In this document: piece after piece, positions 10,401-18,297 of the stretch
Numbering within the stretch: position 1 is the first letter of the stretch
Layout: every line of letters starts with the position of its first letter
From: Gammaproteobacteria bacterium
GTDB lineage: Bacteria; Pseudomonadota; Gammaproteobacteria; Ga0077554; Ga007554
Direction: 5' to 3'
Assembly (NCBI GenBank): GCA_040183005.1
Contig: JAMPIW010000007.1
Span: 1,171,314 to 1,235,313, forward strand
Length of the DNA: 64,000 bases
The notes under the pieces: generated by a model
The model's database searches: none
Told to the model about the DNA's origin: nothing
The model's input: the letters and a program-made list of their open reading frames with translations, nothing else
Made by a program: the position numbers and the translations under genes

Positions 10401-13400
10401 CCTCCAGCCCATAACTGGACACGCCGTCCTGGGAGAAGTAGCTCTGCACTTCCAGCCGGTCGTCCGTGCCGTTGATGCCGATATAAAGGCTGTCGTTCAA
10501 GCGGGTCAGCGTCACGTCCGTGGTGGTGATACCCGCGCCCAGCAGCACGGTGTCGGTGTTGGTGCCCAGCGCGTCACTATCGTAGTTGTAGATCGTATCC
10601 TGGCCCGAGCCCTTGCCGAACAGGTAGGTGTCGGCACCCGTGCCACCACCGAGGTAATCGTTGCCGCTGCCGCCATCCAGCGTGTCGTTGCCCGCGTCTC
10701 CGTACAGGGTGTCGTTGTGCTCGTTGCCCTGCAGCGTGTCGTTGCCGTTACCGCCAGACAGATAGTCGACCCCGCTGCCGCCTTTGATGGTGTCGTTGCC
10801 GTCACCGCCTTGCACGCTGTCCGCCCCCGTGCCGCCGTCGAGCACATCATCGCCCGCCTGACCACTGAGCGTGTCGTTGCCGTCGCCACCGCTGATGGTG
10901 TCGTTGCTGGCGTAGCCGGTCAGCATATCGTTGCCCGTGGTGGGGATCAGCACCTTGGCCTTGACGGCGGCCACGTCCCACGTCGTGCCATCGGCAAACT
11001 TAATGGCCTCCAGCCCATAACTGGACACGCCGTCCTGGGAGAAGTAGCTCTGCACTTCCAGCCGGTCGTCCGTGCCGTTGATGCCGATATAAAGGCTGTC
11101 GTTCAAGCGGGTCAGCGTCACGTCCGTGGTGGTGATACCCGCGCCCAGCAGCACGGTGTCGGTGTTGGTGCCCAGCGCGTCACTATCGTAGTTGTAGATC
11201 GTATCCTGGCCCGAGCCCTTGCCGAACAGGTAGGTGTCGGCGCCCGTGCCACCGCCGAGGTAATCGTTGCCGCTGCCGCCATCCAGCGTGTCGTTGCCCG
11301 CGTCTCCGTACAGGGTGTCGTTGTGCTCGTTGCCCTGCAGCGTGTCGTTGCCGTTACCGCCAGACAGATAGTCGACCCCGCTGCCGCCTTTGATGGTGTC
11401 GTTGCCGTCACCGCCTTGCACGCTGTCCGCCCCCGTGCCGCCGTCGAGCACATCATCGCCCGCCTGACCACTGAGCGTGTCGTTGCCGTCGCCACCGCTG
11501 ATGGTGTCGTTGCTGGCGTAGCCGGTCAGCATATCGTTGCCCGTGGTGGGGATCAGCACCTTGGCCTTGACGGCGGCCACGTCCCACGTCGTGCCATCGG
11601 CAAACTTAATGGCCTCCAGCCCATAACTGGACACGCCGTCCTGGGAGAAGTAGCTCTGCACTTCCAGCCGGTCGTCCGTGCCGTTGATGCCGATATAAAG
11701 GCTGTCGTTCAAGCGGGTCAGCGTCACGTCCGTGGTGGTGATACCCGCGCCCAGCAGCACGGTGTCGGTGTTGGTGCCCAGCGCGTCACTATCGTAGTTG
11801 TAGATCGTATCCTGGCCCGAGCCCTTGCCGAACAGGTAGGTGTCGGCACCCGTGCCACCACCGAGGTAATCGTTGCCGCTGCCGCCATCCAGCGTGTCGT
11901 TGCCCGCGTCTCCGTACAGGGTGTCGTTGTGCTCGTTGCCCTGCAGCGTGTCGTTGCCGTTACCGCCAGACAGATAGTCGACCCCGCTGCCGCCTTTGAT
12001 GGTGTCGTTGCCGTCACCGCCTTGCACGCTGTCCGCCCCCGTGCCGCCGTCGAGCACATCATCGCCCGCCTGACCACTGAGCGTGTCGTTGCCGTCGCCA
12101 CCGCTGATGGTGTCGTTGCTGGCGTAGCCGGTCAGCATATCGTTGCCCGTGGTGGGGATCAGCACCTTGGCCTTGACGGCGGCCACGTCCCACGTCGTGC
12201 CATCGGCAAACTTAATGGCCTCCAGCCCATAACTGGACACGCCGTCCTGGGAGAAGTAGCTCTGCACTTCCAGCCGGTCGTCCGTGCCGTTGATGCCGAT
12301 ATAAAGGCTGTCGTTCAAGCGGGTCAGCGTCACGTCCGTGGTGGTGATACCCGCGCCCAGCAGCACGGTGTCGGTGTTGGTGCCCAGCGCGTCACTATCG
12401 TAGTTGTAGATCGTATCCTGGCCCGAGCCCTTGCCGAACAGGTAGGTGTCGGCGCCTGCGTCTCCCATGAGAGAGTCATTACCTGACCCACCCTCCAGAA
12501 TGTCGTTACCGGCACCACCGTAAAGCGCGTCATTGCCGGCACTACCGAGCAAGGCATCATTACCCTCCCCTCCGAACAAATAGTCATTGCCAGCCTCACC
12601 AAAAAGCAGGTCATTGCCTTGCTGCCCGGAAAGATTGTCGTTACCTCCACCGCCCAGGGTGATGTCATCTTTGGCAGTACCGTTGATAACAGTACCGGCA
12701 GCGCCGTCCATTCGCACATTGAATTCGGCCAACACACCTTGCACTGCATCCGTCATGGGAACGGAGCGCAACGTGTTCAGCAGATAACCGTAACCGTCCC
12801 AACTGCTACCGGTGAACATACCTTGCCCATACTTCACGAACTCGATAATGTCAGTAAGTCCGTTGACGGAGTCGCCGGTCAATTTTTGCGCAAACATCGC
12901 CTCGACGGGGGAAAAATCCAGCGCAAACTGGCCGTTGCTCACGACGACGCCGATGGCGTCGGCATAGGGTTTCAGGCGGGTTTGGAACAGCAACCCCTGA
13001 TAGACATAATCGCGCAACAAGTTGTAACTATTTTGCGCAAGGGCCTCCTGCTCTGGAGTGTAAATAAGCACAGACATAGGCGCCCCGATCATGTTACCAC
13101 TACCCGTCGGAACTTGTATTATCCAATGCTCCAAAAGAGTAGTCCCGTTAAACTGTTCCAACGCGATAATTCGCTGATACATCTCGGGATGAGATACTTT
13201 AAATCCCACAATAGCCACCAAAGGAGGGCTGCCCCCAAAAGTAGCCAGCGTCGGAGTCCAATCAGGATTGGACGGGTCTAAAACAAACCTGAATGGCTCT
13301 CTTGCATTAGCGAGACTCGTTTTCATCGTGCTCGTCTCGCCCCAAGCCTTGATCACATCATCAATCAGTGCGAGCTGCCCGCTACGCGTCGTAGCGGAAG

Positions 13401-14475
13401 AGTAAGCCGTTAAAGCCGGTACAAGCCGGCCTGTACTGTCCAGACTCACGGCTTCCCGCAAATCCCGCACCATGCCCGCGCCCTGCAGTTCCGGCAACGC
13501 TGCCGCCGGGGCCGTTATTGCCACCGGCGTGACAAACTCCCGCTCCAGCGTGCTCTCGCGCAGAACCATGTCACCCATTGTTCCCGTCGAACCATCCGCC
13601 CGGGTAAAACTCCCCTGGCGGGCAATCGAGTTACCGTTGCCAAGAGCGGTGTTGGGTGATGTGTAGCCAACATCCAGCGAAGTGATGCCAAACGTGCCTA
13701 ACGTGAACAGTTCATTCGCCTGGCTCGCGCCATCCTGGTTGAGGTCGCGCCAGACACGCAGATTCGCAAACTGGGCATCGGCGGCATCAATCCTGCCGTC
13801 CCCGTTAGTATTCAGATCCCTGAGCGCGTTAAAGCCACTGGCAGCAGTGCTCGTACTCTGCAACGTGTTGTCGCCGAACAGCTCGGCGCCGTTGTCGATC
13901 ATGCCATTGCCGTTGCGGTCCCACACCAGCAACCCATCATCCGCCCCCACCCAGCCCGTGGCGGTCTTCACGCCATCGCCGTTATGGTCGAACAACACGC
14001 CCTGGTAGCCGTTCTCTGCTACGGTTTCTATGCCGTCGCCGTCGAGATCGAGGGCCAGGGGGTCGCGGCGCGGTGGTGGGGCTTTGGCGGCGTTGAAACG
14101 GTCGGACATGTTCTTCATCACGCCGTTACCCATGACGGACCATTCGTCGTATGCAAGCTTGAGCGTAAAAGCTACTATCGCGTTTTTCCGGTACTGCAAC
14201 CCATAGACCGACAATCCGGAGATATCCATTTGAAGCATCGTCATGATCAACTCGCGGTCGGCGCGCGTGATGGCCATGCTTTGGTCGTATCGAGTCGGCA
14301 ATTTCATCGCATCCTCATAGGCCAAGTCATGGGTCTTGAACAGCTTATCGAGAGGGTCTTGCCATGGAGCCGCCTTTTGTGCAGGTGTAAGCTGCTCGCC
14401 ATTGGTTTCGATGCCGGCGCTCCATCCCGGCCCGCCCCAGTCTCCATATGTTGGCAACCCAGATACAAATGGCAT
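7411..14475 (-). CDS. Giant RTX calcium-binding protein, type I secretion substrate, with PLA2-like N-terminus
   Basis: This 2354-residue protein is the probable cargo of the adjacent exporter. Residues 1-80 hold GDWGGPGW, then DKLFKTHDLAYEDA (His49-Asp50) and RADREL (Asp73), an arrangement like the Ca-binding loop and His-Asp dyad of phospholipase A2. Residues 140-235 carry several EF-hand-like loops (DLDGDGIET, DHNGDGVKT, DRNGNGMID). Residues about 670-1370 and 1410-2212 are blocks of nearly identical 202- and 200-residue repeats. Each repeat combines GGxGxDxLx nonapeptides with a module ending in KFADGTxW that resembles the calcium-binding related domain of haemolysins. The last 60 residues (VESLISAMAAFEPP, ending PVIAANWQ) match a type I secretion signal. 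A G-rich ribosome binding site precedes the ATG. The PLA2 reading is inference. Confidence 0.93.
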   Translation of the reverse strand: MPFVSGLPTYGDWGGPGWSAGIETNGEQLTPAQKAAPWQDPLDKLFKTHDLAYEDAMKLPTRYDQSMAITRADRELIMTMLQMDISGLSVYGLQYRKNAIVAFTLKLAYDEWSVMGNGVMKNMSDRFNAAKAPPPRRDPLALDLDGDGIETVAENGYQGVLFDHNGDGVKTATGWVGADDGLLVWDRNGNGMIDNGAELFGDNTLQSTSTAASGFNALRDLNTNGDGRIDAADAQFANLRVWRDLNQDGASQANELFTLGTFGITSLDVGYTSPNTALGNGNSIARQGSFTRADGSTGTMGDMVLRESTLEREFVTPVAITAPAAALPELQGAGMVRDLREAVSLDSTGRLVPALTAYSSATTRSGQLALIDDVIKAWGETSTMKTSLANAREPFRFVLDPSNPDWTPTLATFGGSPPLVAIVGFKVSHPEMYQRIIALEQFNGTTLLEHWIIQVPTGSGNMIGAPMSVLIYTPEQEALAQNSYNLLRDYVYQGLLFQTRLKPYADAIGVVVSNGQFALDFSPVEAMFAQKLTGDSVNGLTDIIEFVKYGQGMFTGSSWDGYGYLLNTLRSVPMTDAVQGVLAEFNVRMDGAAGTVINGTAKDDITLGGGGNDNLSGQQGNDLLFGEAGNDYLFGGEGNDALLGSAGNDALYGGAGNDILEGGSGNDSLMGDAGADTYLFGKGSGQDTIYNYDSDALGTNTDTVLLGAGITTTDVTLTRLNDSLYIGINGTDDRLEVQSYFSQDGVSSYGLEAIKFADGTTWDVAAVKAKVLIPTTGNDMLTGYASNDTISGGDGNDTLSGQAGDDVLDGGTGADSVQGGDGNDTIKGGSGVDYLSGGNGNDTLQGNEHNDTLYGDAGNDTLDGGSGNDYLGGGTGADTYLFGKGSGQDTIYNYDSDALGTNTDTVLLGAGITTTDVTLTRLNDSLYIGINGTDDRLEVQSYFSQDGVSSYGLEAIKFADGTTWDVAAVKAKVLIPTTGNDMLTGYASNDTISGGDGNDTLSGQAGDDVLDGGTGADSVQGGDGNDTIKGGSGVDYLSGGNGNDTLQGNEHNDTLYGDAGNDTLDGGSGNDYLGGGTGADTYLFGKGSGQDTIYNYDSDALGTNTDTVLLGAGITTTDVTLTRLNDSLYIGINGTDDRLEVQSYFSQDGVSSYGLEAIKFADGTTWDVAAVKAKVLIPTTGNDMLTGYASNDTISGGDGNDTLSGQAGDDVLDGGTGADSVQGGDGNDTIKGGSGVDYLSGGNGNDTLQGNEHNDTLYGDAGNDTLDGGSGNDYLGGGTGADTYLFGKGSGQDTIYNYDSDALGTNTDTVLLGAGITTTDVTLTRLNDSLYIGINGTDDRLEVQSYFSQDGVSSYGLEAIKFADGTTWNYVTAKSKLSTATTPASVTVSGTAASEVLTGGLGKDTLYGQVGNDTLDGGAGDDMLDGGAGNDTYLFGKGSGKDTISANDGTVGKLDVIQLGADVLTTDVALKRDSDALVLSINGTADALRVNNYFYNDATYGFQVEQVKFADGTVWDVAAIKSRVATGSGESDMLYGYATADTLSGLAGDDTLYAKAGNDTLDGGAGEDRLFGEDGDDILKGGTQNDTLYGGNGADSLQGQEGNDPLSGDAGNDTLDGGAGDDMLDGGAGNDTYLFGKGSGKDTISANDGTVGKLDVIQLGADVLTTDVALKRDSDALVLSINGTADALRVNNYFYNDATYGFQVEQVKFADGTVWDVAAIKSRVATGSGESDMLYGYATADTLSGLAGDDTLYAKAGNDTLDGGAGEDRLFGEDGDDILKGGTQNDTLYGGNGADSLQGQEGNDPLSGDAGNDTLDGGAGDDMLDGGAGNDTYLFGKGSGKDTISANDGTVGKLDVIQLGADVLTTDVALKRDSDALVLSINGTADALRVNNYFYNDATYGFQVEQVKFADGTVWDVAAIKSRVATGSGENDMLYGYATADTLSGLAGDDTLYAKAGNDTLDGGAGEDRLFGEDGDDILKGGTQNDTLYGGNGADSLQGQEGNDPLSGDAGNDTLDGGAGDDMLDGGAGNDTYLFGKGSGKDTISANDGTVGKLDVIQLGADVLTTDVALKRDSDALVLSINGTADALRVNNYFYNDATYGFQVEQVKFADGTVWDVAAIKSRVATGSGENDMLYGYATADTLSGLAGDDTLYAKAGNDTLDGGAGEDRLFGEDGDDILKGGTQNDTLYGGNGADSLQGQEGNDTLSGDAGNDTLDGGAGNDTLNGGLGNDSYLFGRGLGQDTINDYDSTTGSADLLQFGAGISSDQLWFRRVGSSLEISVIGTDDRTTIQSWYSGNAYHVEQFKTADGKMLLDGQVESLISAMAAFEPPVSGQATLPPSYQATLTPVIAANWQ
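7838..10237. repeat. Four tandem 600-bp repeats inside the RTX gene
   Basis: Four consecutive 600-bp units (boundaries near 7838, 8438, 9038, 9638) differ by only a few single bases, for example a T/G change that makes GNDT or GNDP, and cgatct/cggtct. Homology runs a few bases beyond both ends. The unit is a multiple of three, so copy-number change keeps the frame. Such identity points to recent duplication or ongoing gene conversion. Short-read assembly could also miscount copies. Confidence 0.95.
10371..12455. repeat. About 3.4 tandem 606-bp repeats inside the RTX gene
   Basis: Units begin near 10371, 10977, 11583 and 12189, the last being a 267-bp partial copy. The copies are almost identical; visible differences are silent A/G changes such as gcacc/gcgcc. 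This set encodes a different 202-residue module from the neighbouring 600-bp set, so two separate amplifications took place in one gene. Confidence 0.95.
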
Positions 14476-14514
14476 AGCTTCCCCCTTTCTTGGTTAAAAT
14501 GATGTGTAAGACTT

Positions 14515-15594
14515 TCAATCGCTTCTCACGGTAATTACCCGATCCGGTACCGACAACTCGATTTTCTGCAACCCCGTGCCATCGCTATTCATCACCATGA
14601 GGTCCTCCCTGTGGTTGCGTTCCTTATCAGACAAAAACACCACACGGCGCCCATCGGGAGAAATGTTCCCTTGCGTTATCATCGACTCAAGCTTGGTTAG
14701 GCGCGCTATTCCCCCGGGTGTTTTCAGGAAAAGATCATAATTGTAATTACCCTTTACCCCATCCAGGTCATTTGATATGGAATTGAACAGGATCTTTGAC
14801 CCATCAGTGCTAACACTTGGATCGTAAGAGTGATCTCCTCGCGTAAAGGCCGGTTGCAGGGTGTGATCCGTCTTGCTCATGATGAAGATGGTGTTATCTT
14901 GGAATTTTTCCTTGTAGTCCCGGAAATTACTTAGCGGCTCCGCAGAAAAGATGAAATGCCTCCCATCGGGGAGATATGCCGGGGGGTTAGCCGAAAAAAA
15001 TTCAAACTCCGTAAGTCGCGTCTCTTGCTTGCTGGCAATATCAAGCTCATAGATATCGCTATCGGAAAAGCGCGTCCTTCCTGATTCTCTCTCCCGTCTC
15101 GCCTTAGCGAATATGACGCGCTTGCCGTCGGGGGAAAAGTCCGGAGTGTCCTTACGATCTTTTGTGGTTGTCAGTGCGCGATAGCCTGTGCCGTCTAGAT
15201 TTACGGTCGCAATCTGCGTGACCGCATCGTTACCTAGACCAACAACGAACACGATCTTTTTACCATCCGCCGAAAACTTTCCCATCCCCCACTCTTCTCC
15301 TTGCGGAGGCTGAAAAACCGATAACCGTCCAGAACCGAGCTCATACAAAGCCAAGGTACAGTTTGATCGCGGGGGGCAATAGGCCAACAGGAGCGTTTTG
15401 TTATCCGGTGAAAAATCCGGAGAATTCACTTTAAGACGATCTTTCTGTGAGTCCATATAGGTACATCCAATGAGGGAATAGGAGATCAGAGCACTGAAAC
15501 AAAGCCAGCACAATGTGTGCCGCTCGCACGACCAGAATTCTTTTAGCTTTCCATGCCAGATGCCCCATCCTTGCCAAAAATGGCTCAGTCTCAT
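14515..15594 (-). CDS. PD40/TolB-like beta-propeller lipoprotein
   Basis: The 359-residue protein begins with a hydrophobic segment ending in the lipobox LIGC (Cys at about residue 44) and should be a lipoprotein of the cell envelope. At least five repeats with the PD40 pattern FSPDGKxIxF follow: SPDFSPDNKTLLLAY, KFSADGKKIVFVV, DFSPDGKRVIFAK, LPDGRHFIFSAE, SPDGRRVVFLSDK. These form blades of a TolB-type propeller. It ends 39 bases before the RTX gene on the same strand, so it is likely cotranscribed and may help assembly or surface handling of the RTX protein; that role is inference. The start codon is uncertain because the segment before the lipobox is long. Confidence 0.8.
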   Translation of the reverse strand: MRLSHFWQGWGIWHGKLKEFWSCERHTLCWLCFSALISYSLIGCTYMDSQKDRLKVNSPDFSPDNKTLLLAYCPPRSNCTLALYELGSGRLSVFQPPQGEEWGMGKFSADGKKIVFVVGLGNDAVTQIATVNLDGTGYRALTTTKDRKDTPDFSPDGKRVIFAKARRERESGRTRFSDSDIYELDIASKQETRLTEFEFFSANPPAYLPDGRHFIFSAEPLSNFRDYKEKFQDNTIFIMSKTDHTLQPAFTRGDHSYDPSVSTDGSKILFNSISNDLDGVKGNYNYDLFLKTPGGIARLTKLESMITQGNISPDGRRVVFLSDKERNHREDLMVMNSDGTGLQKIELSVPDRVITVRSD

Positions 15595-15671
15595 GCGGCA
15601 ATTATCTCAAGATGGTGAAAAAAGGATCGTGCATTTCGAACCATTCCAGGAAACATCATGACACCGCACCC

Positions 15672-15791
15672 GCGAGGTTGCGAGGTTGCGAGGTTGCGAG
15701 GTTGCGAGGTTGCGAGGTTGCGAGGTTGCGAGGTTGCGAGGTTGCGAGGTTGCGAGGTTGCGAGGTTGCGAGGTTGCGAGGTTGCGAGGTT
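15672..15791. repeat. Octanucleotide tandem repeat, 15 copies of GCGAGGTT
   Basis: Fifteen perfect copies of GCGAGGTT occupy 120 bp, followed by GCG and a T-rich stretch. The array lies 78-197 bases upstream of the lipoprotein start codon, between it and an AT-rich stretch at 15792-15830 that could hold the promoter. Perfect eight-base repeats of this length are prone to slippage. Confidence 0.98.
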
Positions 15792-15888
15792 GCGTTTTTT
15801 ATTTTCATTATTTATTACCCCGTTTTTTTCCGAAAATTAGCATGACCAGATAGCCATGTCAATAATGAAAATCGCGCACGCAACAGCA

Positions 15889-16020
15889 AGCAATCGAGTT
15901 ACCGTTGCCAAGGTTGGTATTGGGCGAGGTATAGCCCAGATCAAGCGAAATAATGCCGAACGTGTTCAGCGTGAACGGTTCATTCGCTTGGCGCGCCGCA
16001 TCCTGGCTCAGGTCGCGGTG
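15889..16020 (-). pseudogene. Remnant of a second RTX gene
   Basis: Read on the minus strand, this stretch encodes a peptide that includes HRDLSQDAARQANEPFTL and SPNTNLGNGNSIA, closely matching WRDLNQDGASQANELFTL and SPNTALGNGNSIA in the intact RTX protein (coding DNA near 13620-13752). The similarity is visible at DNA level over about 130 bases and stops abruptly on both sides, where no RTX sequence or start codon follows. It is a decayed fragment of a paralogue. The remaining parts of 15595-16113 hold the octamer array and a weak hairpin (16046-16092), and no gene. Confidence 0.85.
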
Positions 16021-16113
16021 GGGTGCGGGTGGCGCTGAGATCGCGGTTCATTCCGTTCAAAGTGTCGCTAACAGTATTACCCCGAACGGAATCTCACGCC
16101 ATCTTCCAGTCAA

Positions 16114-16674
16114 TCAACTCTGCGGCAGTTTGAAAAGATGCTCCCGGTAGTATTTCAGCTCACTAATGGAGTCGCGTATATCCTGCAGCGCCAGATGGCT
16201 TGCTTCCTTGTTCTTGGCAAAACCGGCGGCGACGGTGGGTGCCCAGCGCAATGCTAGCTCCTTGACCGTGCTGACATCGAGGTGGCGGTAGTGGAAATAT
16301 TTTTCCAGGTCGGGCATGGCGCGATGCAGGAAGCGCCGGTCCTGGCATATGCTGTTACCGCACATGGGGGATTTGTTGGGCGGAACATATTTTTTCAGGA
16401 ATTCCAGCGTCTGCTGTTCGGCGTCGATTTCCGTCAAGGGGCTGGCGCGCACCCTGTCGATCAAACCGGATTTGCCGTGCTGCGTGCGGTTCCAGGCATC
16501 CATGCTATTAAGCACCGCCGCATTCTGGTGTATCGCCAGCACGGGACCTTCGTCTAGAACATTTAGATGAGCATCGGTAATGATCGTGGCAATCTCGATG
16601 ATATAATCCTGCTCTGTATCCAGGCCTGTCATCTCCAGGTCGATCCAGATAAGGTTGCTGGGGTTTTGCGCCAT
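16114..16674 (-). CDS. orn: Oligoribonuclease
   Basis: Orn degrades RNA dinucleotides and other very short oligoribonucleotides, including pGpG from cyclic-di-GMP turnover, in the cytoplasm. The 186-residue protein has the full family length and the DEDDh exonuclease motifs: [12 protein letters not shown] near the N-terminus, [12 protein letters not shown] in the middle, and the His-Asp motif within [20 protein letters not shown] at the end. It is transcribed divergently from the M48 protease gene. Its product could serve the EAL-type phosphodiesterase encoded at 28 kb, though the enzyme is general housekeeping. Confidence 0.97.
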   Translation of the reverse strand: MAQNPSNLIWIDLEMTGLDTEQDYIIEIATIITDAHLNVLDEGPVLAIHQNAAVLNSMDAWNRTQHGKSGLIDRVRASPLTEIDAEQQTLEFLKKYVPPNKSPMCGNSICQDRRFLHRAMPDLEKYFHYRHLDVSTVKELALRWAPTVAAGFAKNKEASHLALQDIRDSISELKYYREHLFKLPQS

Positions 16675-16765
16675 AAAGCCTTCTCGTCATAGCAATTTCA
16701 ATGTTCCGCATTCTATCAGAGACAGATTCCCCTGCGCGGAAAAAAACCGGAGATTATTTTAGCCC

Positions 16766-18019
16766 ATGACTGTTTTTACCCTGATATTTCTCACTATGCT
16801 GACGCTCAGCGCCGTTATACGCCTGTGGCTGGCGCACCGCCAACAGGCCCATGTCCTGACCCACCGCAAGCACGTGCCTGACGCCTTCCGCGATACGATC
16901 CCCGAACCCGCCCATCAGCGCGCTGCGGATTATACGGTCGCCAAAACGCGGCTGGAGACGGCAGAAATCTGCATCGGCACCCTCTTATTAGTGGGATGGA
17001 CGCTTGGTGGCGGGCTGGACCTCATGGACCATGTCTGGCGCAACCTGCATTTCACCCCGCTCGCAACTGGTGTGGGCGTGCTGACCAGCGTATTTATACT
17101 GACACAATTGCTTGATTTGCCGATGTCTGTCTACCAGACATTCAGGCTTGAACAACGCTTTGGATTCAATCACACCACGCCCAAGCTGTTCATCATCGAC
17201 CTCATCAAGCAAAGCGTCCTGCTGCTAGTGCTGGGCGCGCCACTGGCGTGGCTTGTTCTATGGCTGCTGGGAAATAGCGGCAGTTTATGGTGGCTGTACA
17301 CCTGGGCGGTGTGGATGGGATTTATACTGCTGATGATGTGGGCCTATCCTGCAGTAGTCGCGCCGTTGTTCAATAAATTCAAGCCCTTGCAGGACGGCGC
17401 GCTGCGGGATCGCGTGATGACCTTGCTGAACCGCAACGGCTTCGCCAGCCAGGGCATCTTTGTCATGGACGGCTCGCGCCGCTCCGGGCATGGCAACGCC
17501 TATTTCACGGGATTGGGTACAAATAAGCGCATTGTCTTTTTCGACACCCTGATTAACGCGCTGAGTGCCGATGAGATCGAGGCGGTGCTGGCCCACGAAC
17601 TGGGCCACTTCAAGCGCCACCACATCCACAAACGCATCGCCCTGGCTGCGGTGGCGGCGCTGGCCGGGCTTGCCCTGCTCGGCTGGCTGCTGGATCAGGC
17701 GTGGTTTTATGCCGGACTGGGAGTAACACAGCCCTCCCCTTACATGGGATTAATGCTGTTTTTACTGGTGGCGCCGGTATTCAATTTTTTCATGCAGCCG
17801 GTGACGGCCTATTTCATGCGTAAACATGAATTCGAGGCCGACGACTTTGCCGCTGCGCAAACCGACCCAAACGATTTGATCCGCGCACTGGTCAAGCTCT
17901 ATAAGGAGAACGCCGCCACGCTAACGCCCGATCCGCTCTATTCGGCGTACCACGACTCTCACCCTCCGGCCCCCGTGCGAATTGCGAACTTATCTGCTAA
18001 ATTAAGAGCCTGTCTGTGA
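16766..18019 (+). CDS. M48 family zinc metallopeptidase (Ste24/CAAX-protease type)
   Basis: This integral membrane metalloprotease of 417 residues has several hydrophobic segments (about 1-20, 70-90, 105-125, 150-180, 185-210, 290-320, 330-350). The zinc site is complete: HELGH within VLAHELGHFKRHH, with the third ligand in RKHEFEADDFAA, the pattern of Ste24-type proteins. Such enzymes act in membrane protein quality control; the substrate is unknown. The last codons (LRACL and TGA) lie inside the left terminal repeat of the 267-bp element, so the insertion has replaced the original C-terminal end by a few residues. The ATG has only a weak ribosome binding site. Confidence 0.9.
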   Translation: MTVFTLIFLTMLTLSAVIRLWLAHRQQAHVLTHRKHVPDAFRDTIPEPAHQRAADYTVAKTRLETAEICIGTLLLVGWTLGGGLDLMDHVWRNLHFTPLATGVGVLTSVFILTQLLDLPMSVYQTFRLEQRFGFNHTTPKLFIIDLIKQSVLLLVLGAPLAWLVLWLLGNSGSLWWLYTWAVWMGFILLMMWAYPAVVAPLFNKFKPLQDGALRDRVMTLLNRNGFASQGIFVMDGSRRSGHGNAYFTGLGTNKRIVFFDTLINALSADEIEAVLAHELGHFKRHHIHKRIALAAVAALAGLALLGWLLDQAWFYAGLGVTQPSPYMGLMLFLLVAPVFNFFMQPVTAYFMRKHEFEADDFAAAQTDPNDLIRALVKLYKENAATLTPDPLYSAYHDSHPPAPVRIANLSAKLRACL

Positions 18020-18271
18020 ATAAATCATCCCTGCGACGGAGGCTGGTTTTGCGCAGGACAAGGAACACTGAGCGCAGTGTGCTTGTTGCACATGAGCGAA
18101 GCGTGACGCCGCACTGCGCAAAACCAGCCCCGTCCCTCCGGGTTGCGCCCCAAAACACGCCATGCGGCGTTGCTCGCCGCTCATTTGGAATCACCAAACT
18201 TCGCGTCTCGCGCCTTGCTTGGCGTGTTTTGGGGCGGCAACGCAGGGATGATTTATTCACAGGCAGGCTCT
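18005..18271. mobile_element. 267-bp non-autonomous element with 31-bp terminal inverted repeats (MITE-like)
   Basis: The ends 18005-18035 and 18241-18271 are inverted repeats with one mismatch (core CTGTGAATAAATCATCCCTG). Inside are two further long stems: 18041-18055 with 18115-18129 (GGCTGGTTTTGCGCA), and 18147-18161 with 18221-18235 (GCCCCAAAACACGCC). Smaller hairpins lie inside both. The whole can fold as a three-way junction. If the element is taken to begin GAGCC and end GGCTC, it is flanked by TAA on both sides, a 3-bp duplication like that of some IS5-family elements. It has no transposase. A solo end occurs at 48683-48705. Confidence 0.85.
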
Positions 18272-18297
18272 AAACCGGCACATATAAGGAGATCGCC

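Noticed and set aside
7876-12486. Very long plus-strand ORFs (822 and 589 codons) opposite the RTX gene
   Set aside because: They mirror the 600- and 606-bp repeats of the RTX gene, whose repeat length and codon bias keep the opposite frame open. They have no ribosome binding site or known domain, and the minus-strand protein is clearly real.
15672-15791. Possible CRISPR array
   Set aside because: Repeats are contiguous octamers without spacers and no cas gene is near.
15513-15845. ORFs running through the octamer array (RGCEVARL-type repeats)
   Set aside because: An eight-base repeat read in threes always gives an eight-residue periodic peptide. The ORFs start in the lipoprotein gene or next to the array, without ribosome binding site.
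18002-18273. Small ORFs of 60-87 codons inside the 267-bp element
   Set aside because: They come from the inverted repeats on both strands, have no conserved pattern, and the element is better explained as a non-coding mobile element.
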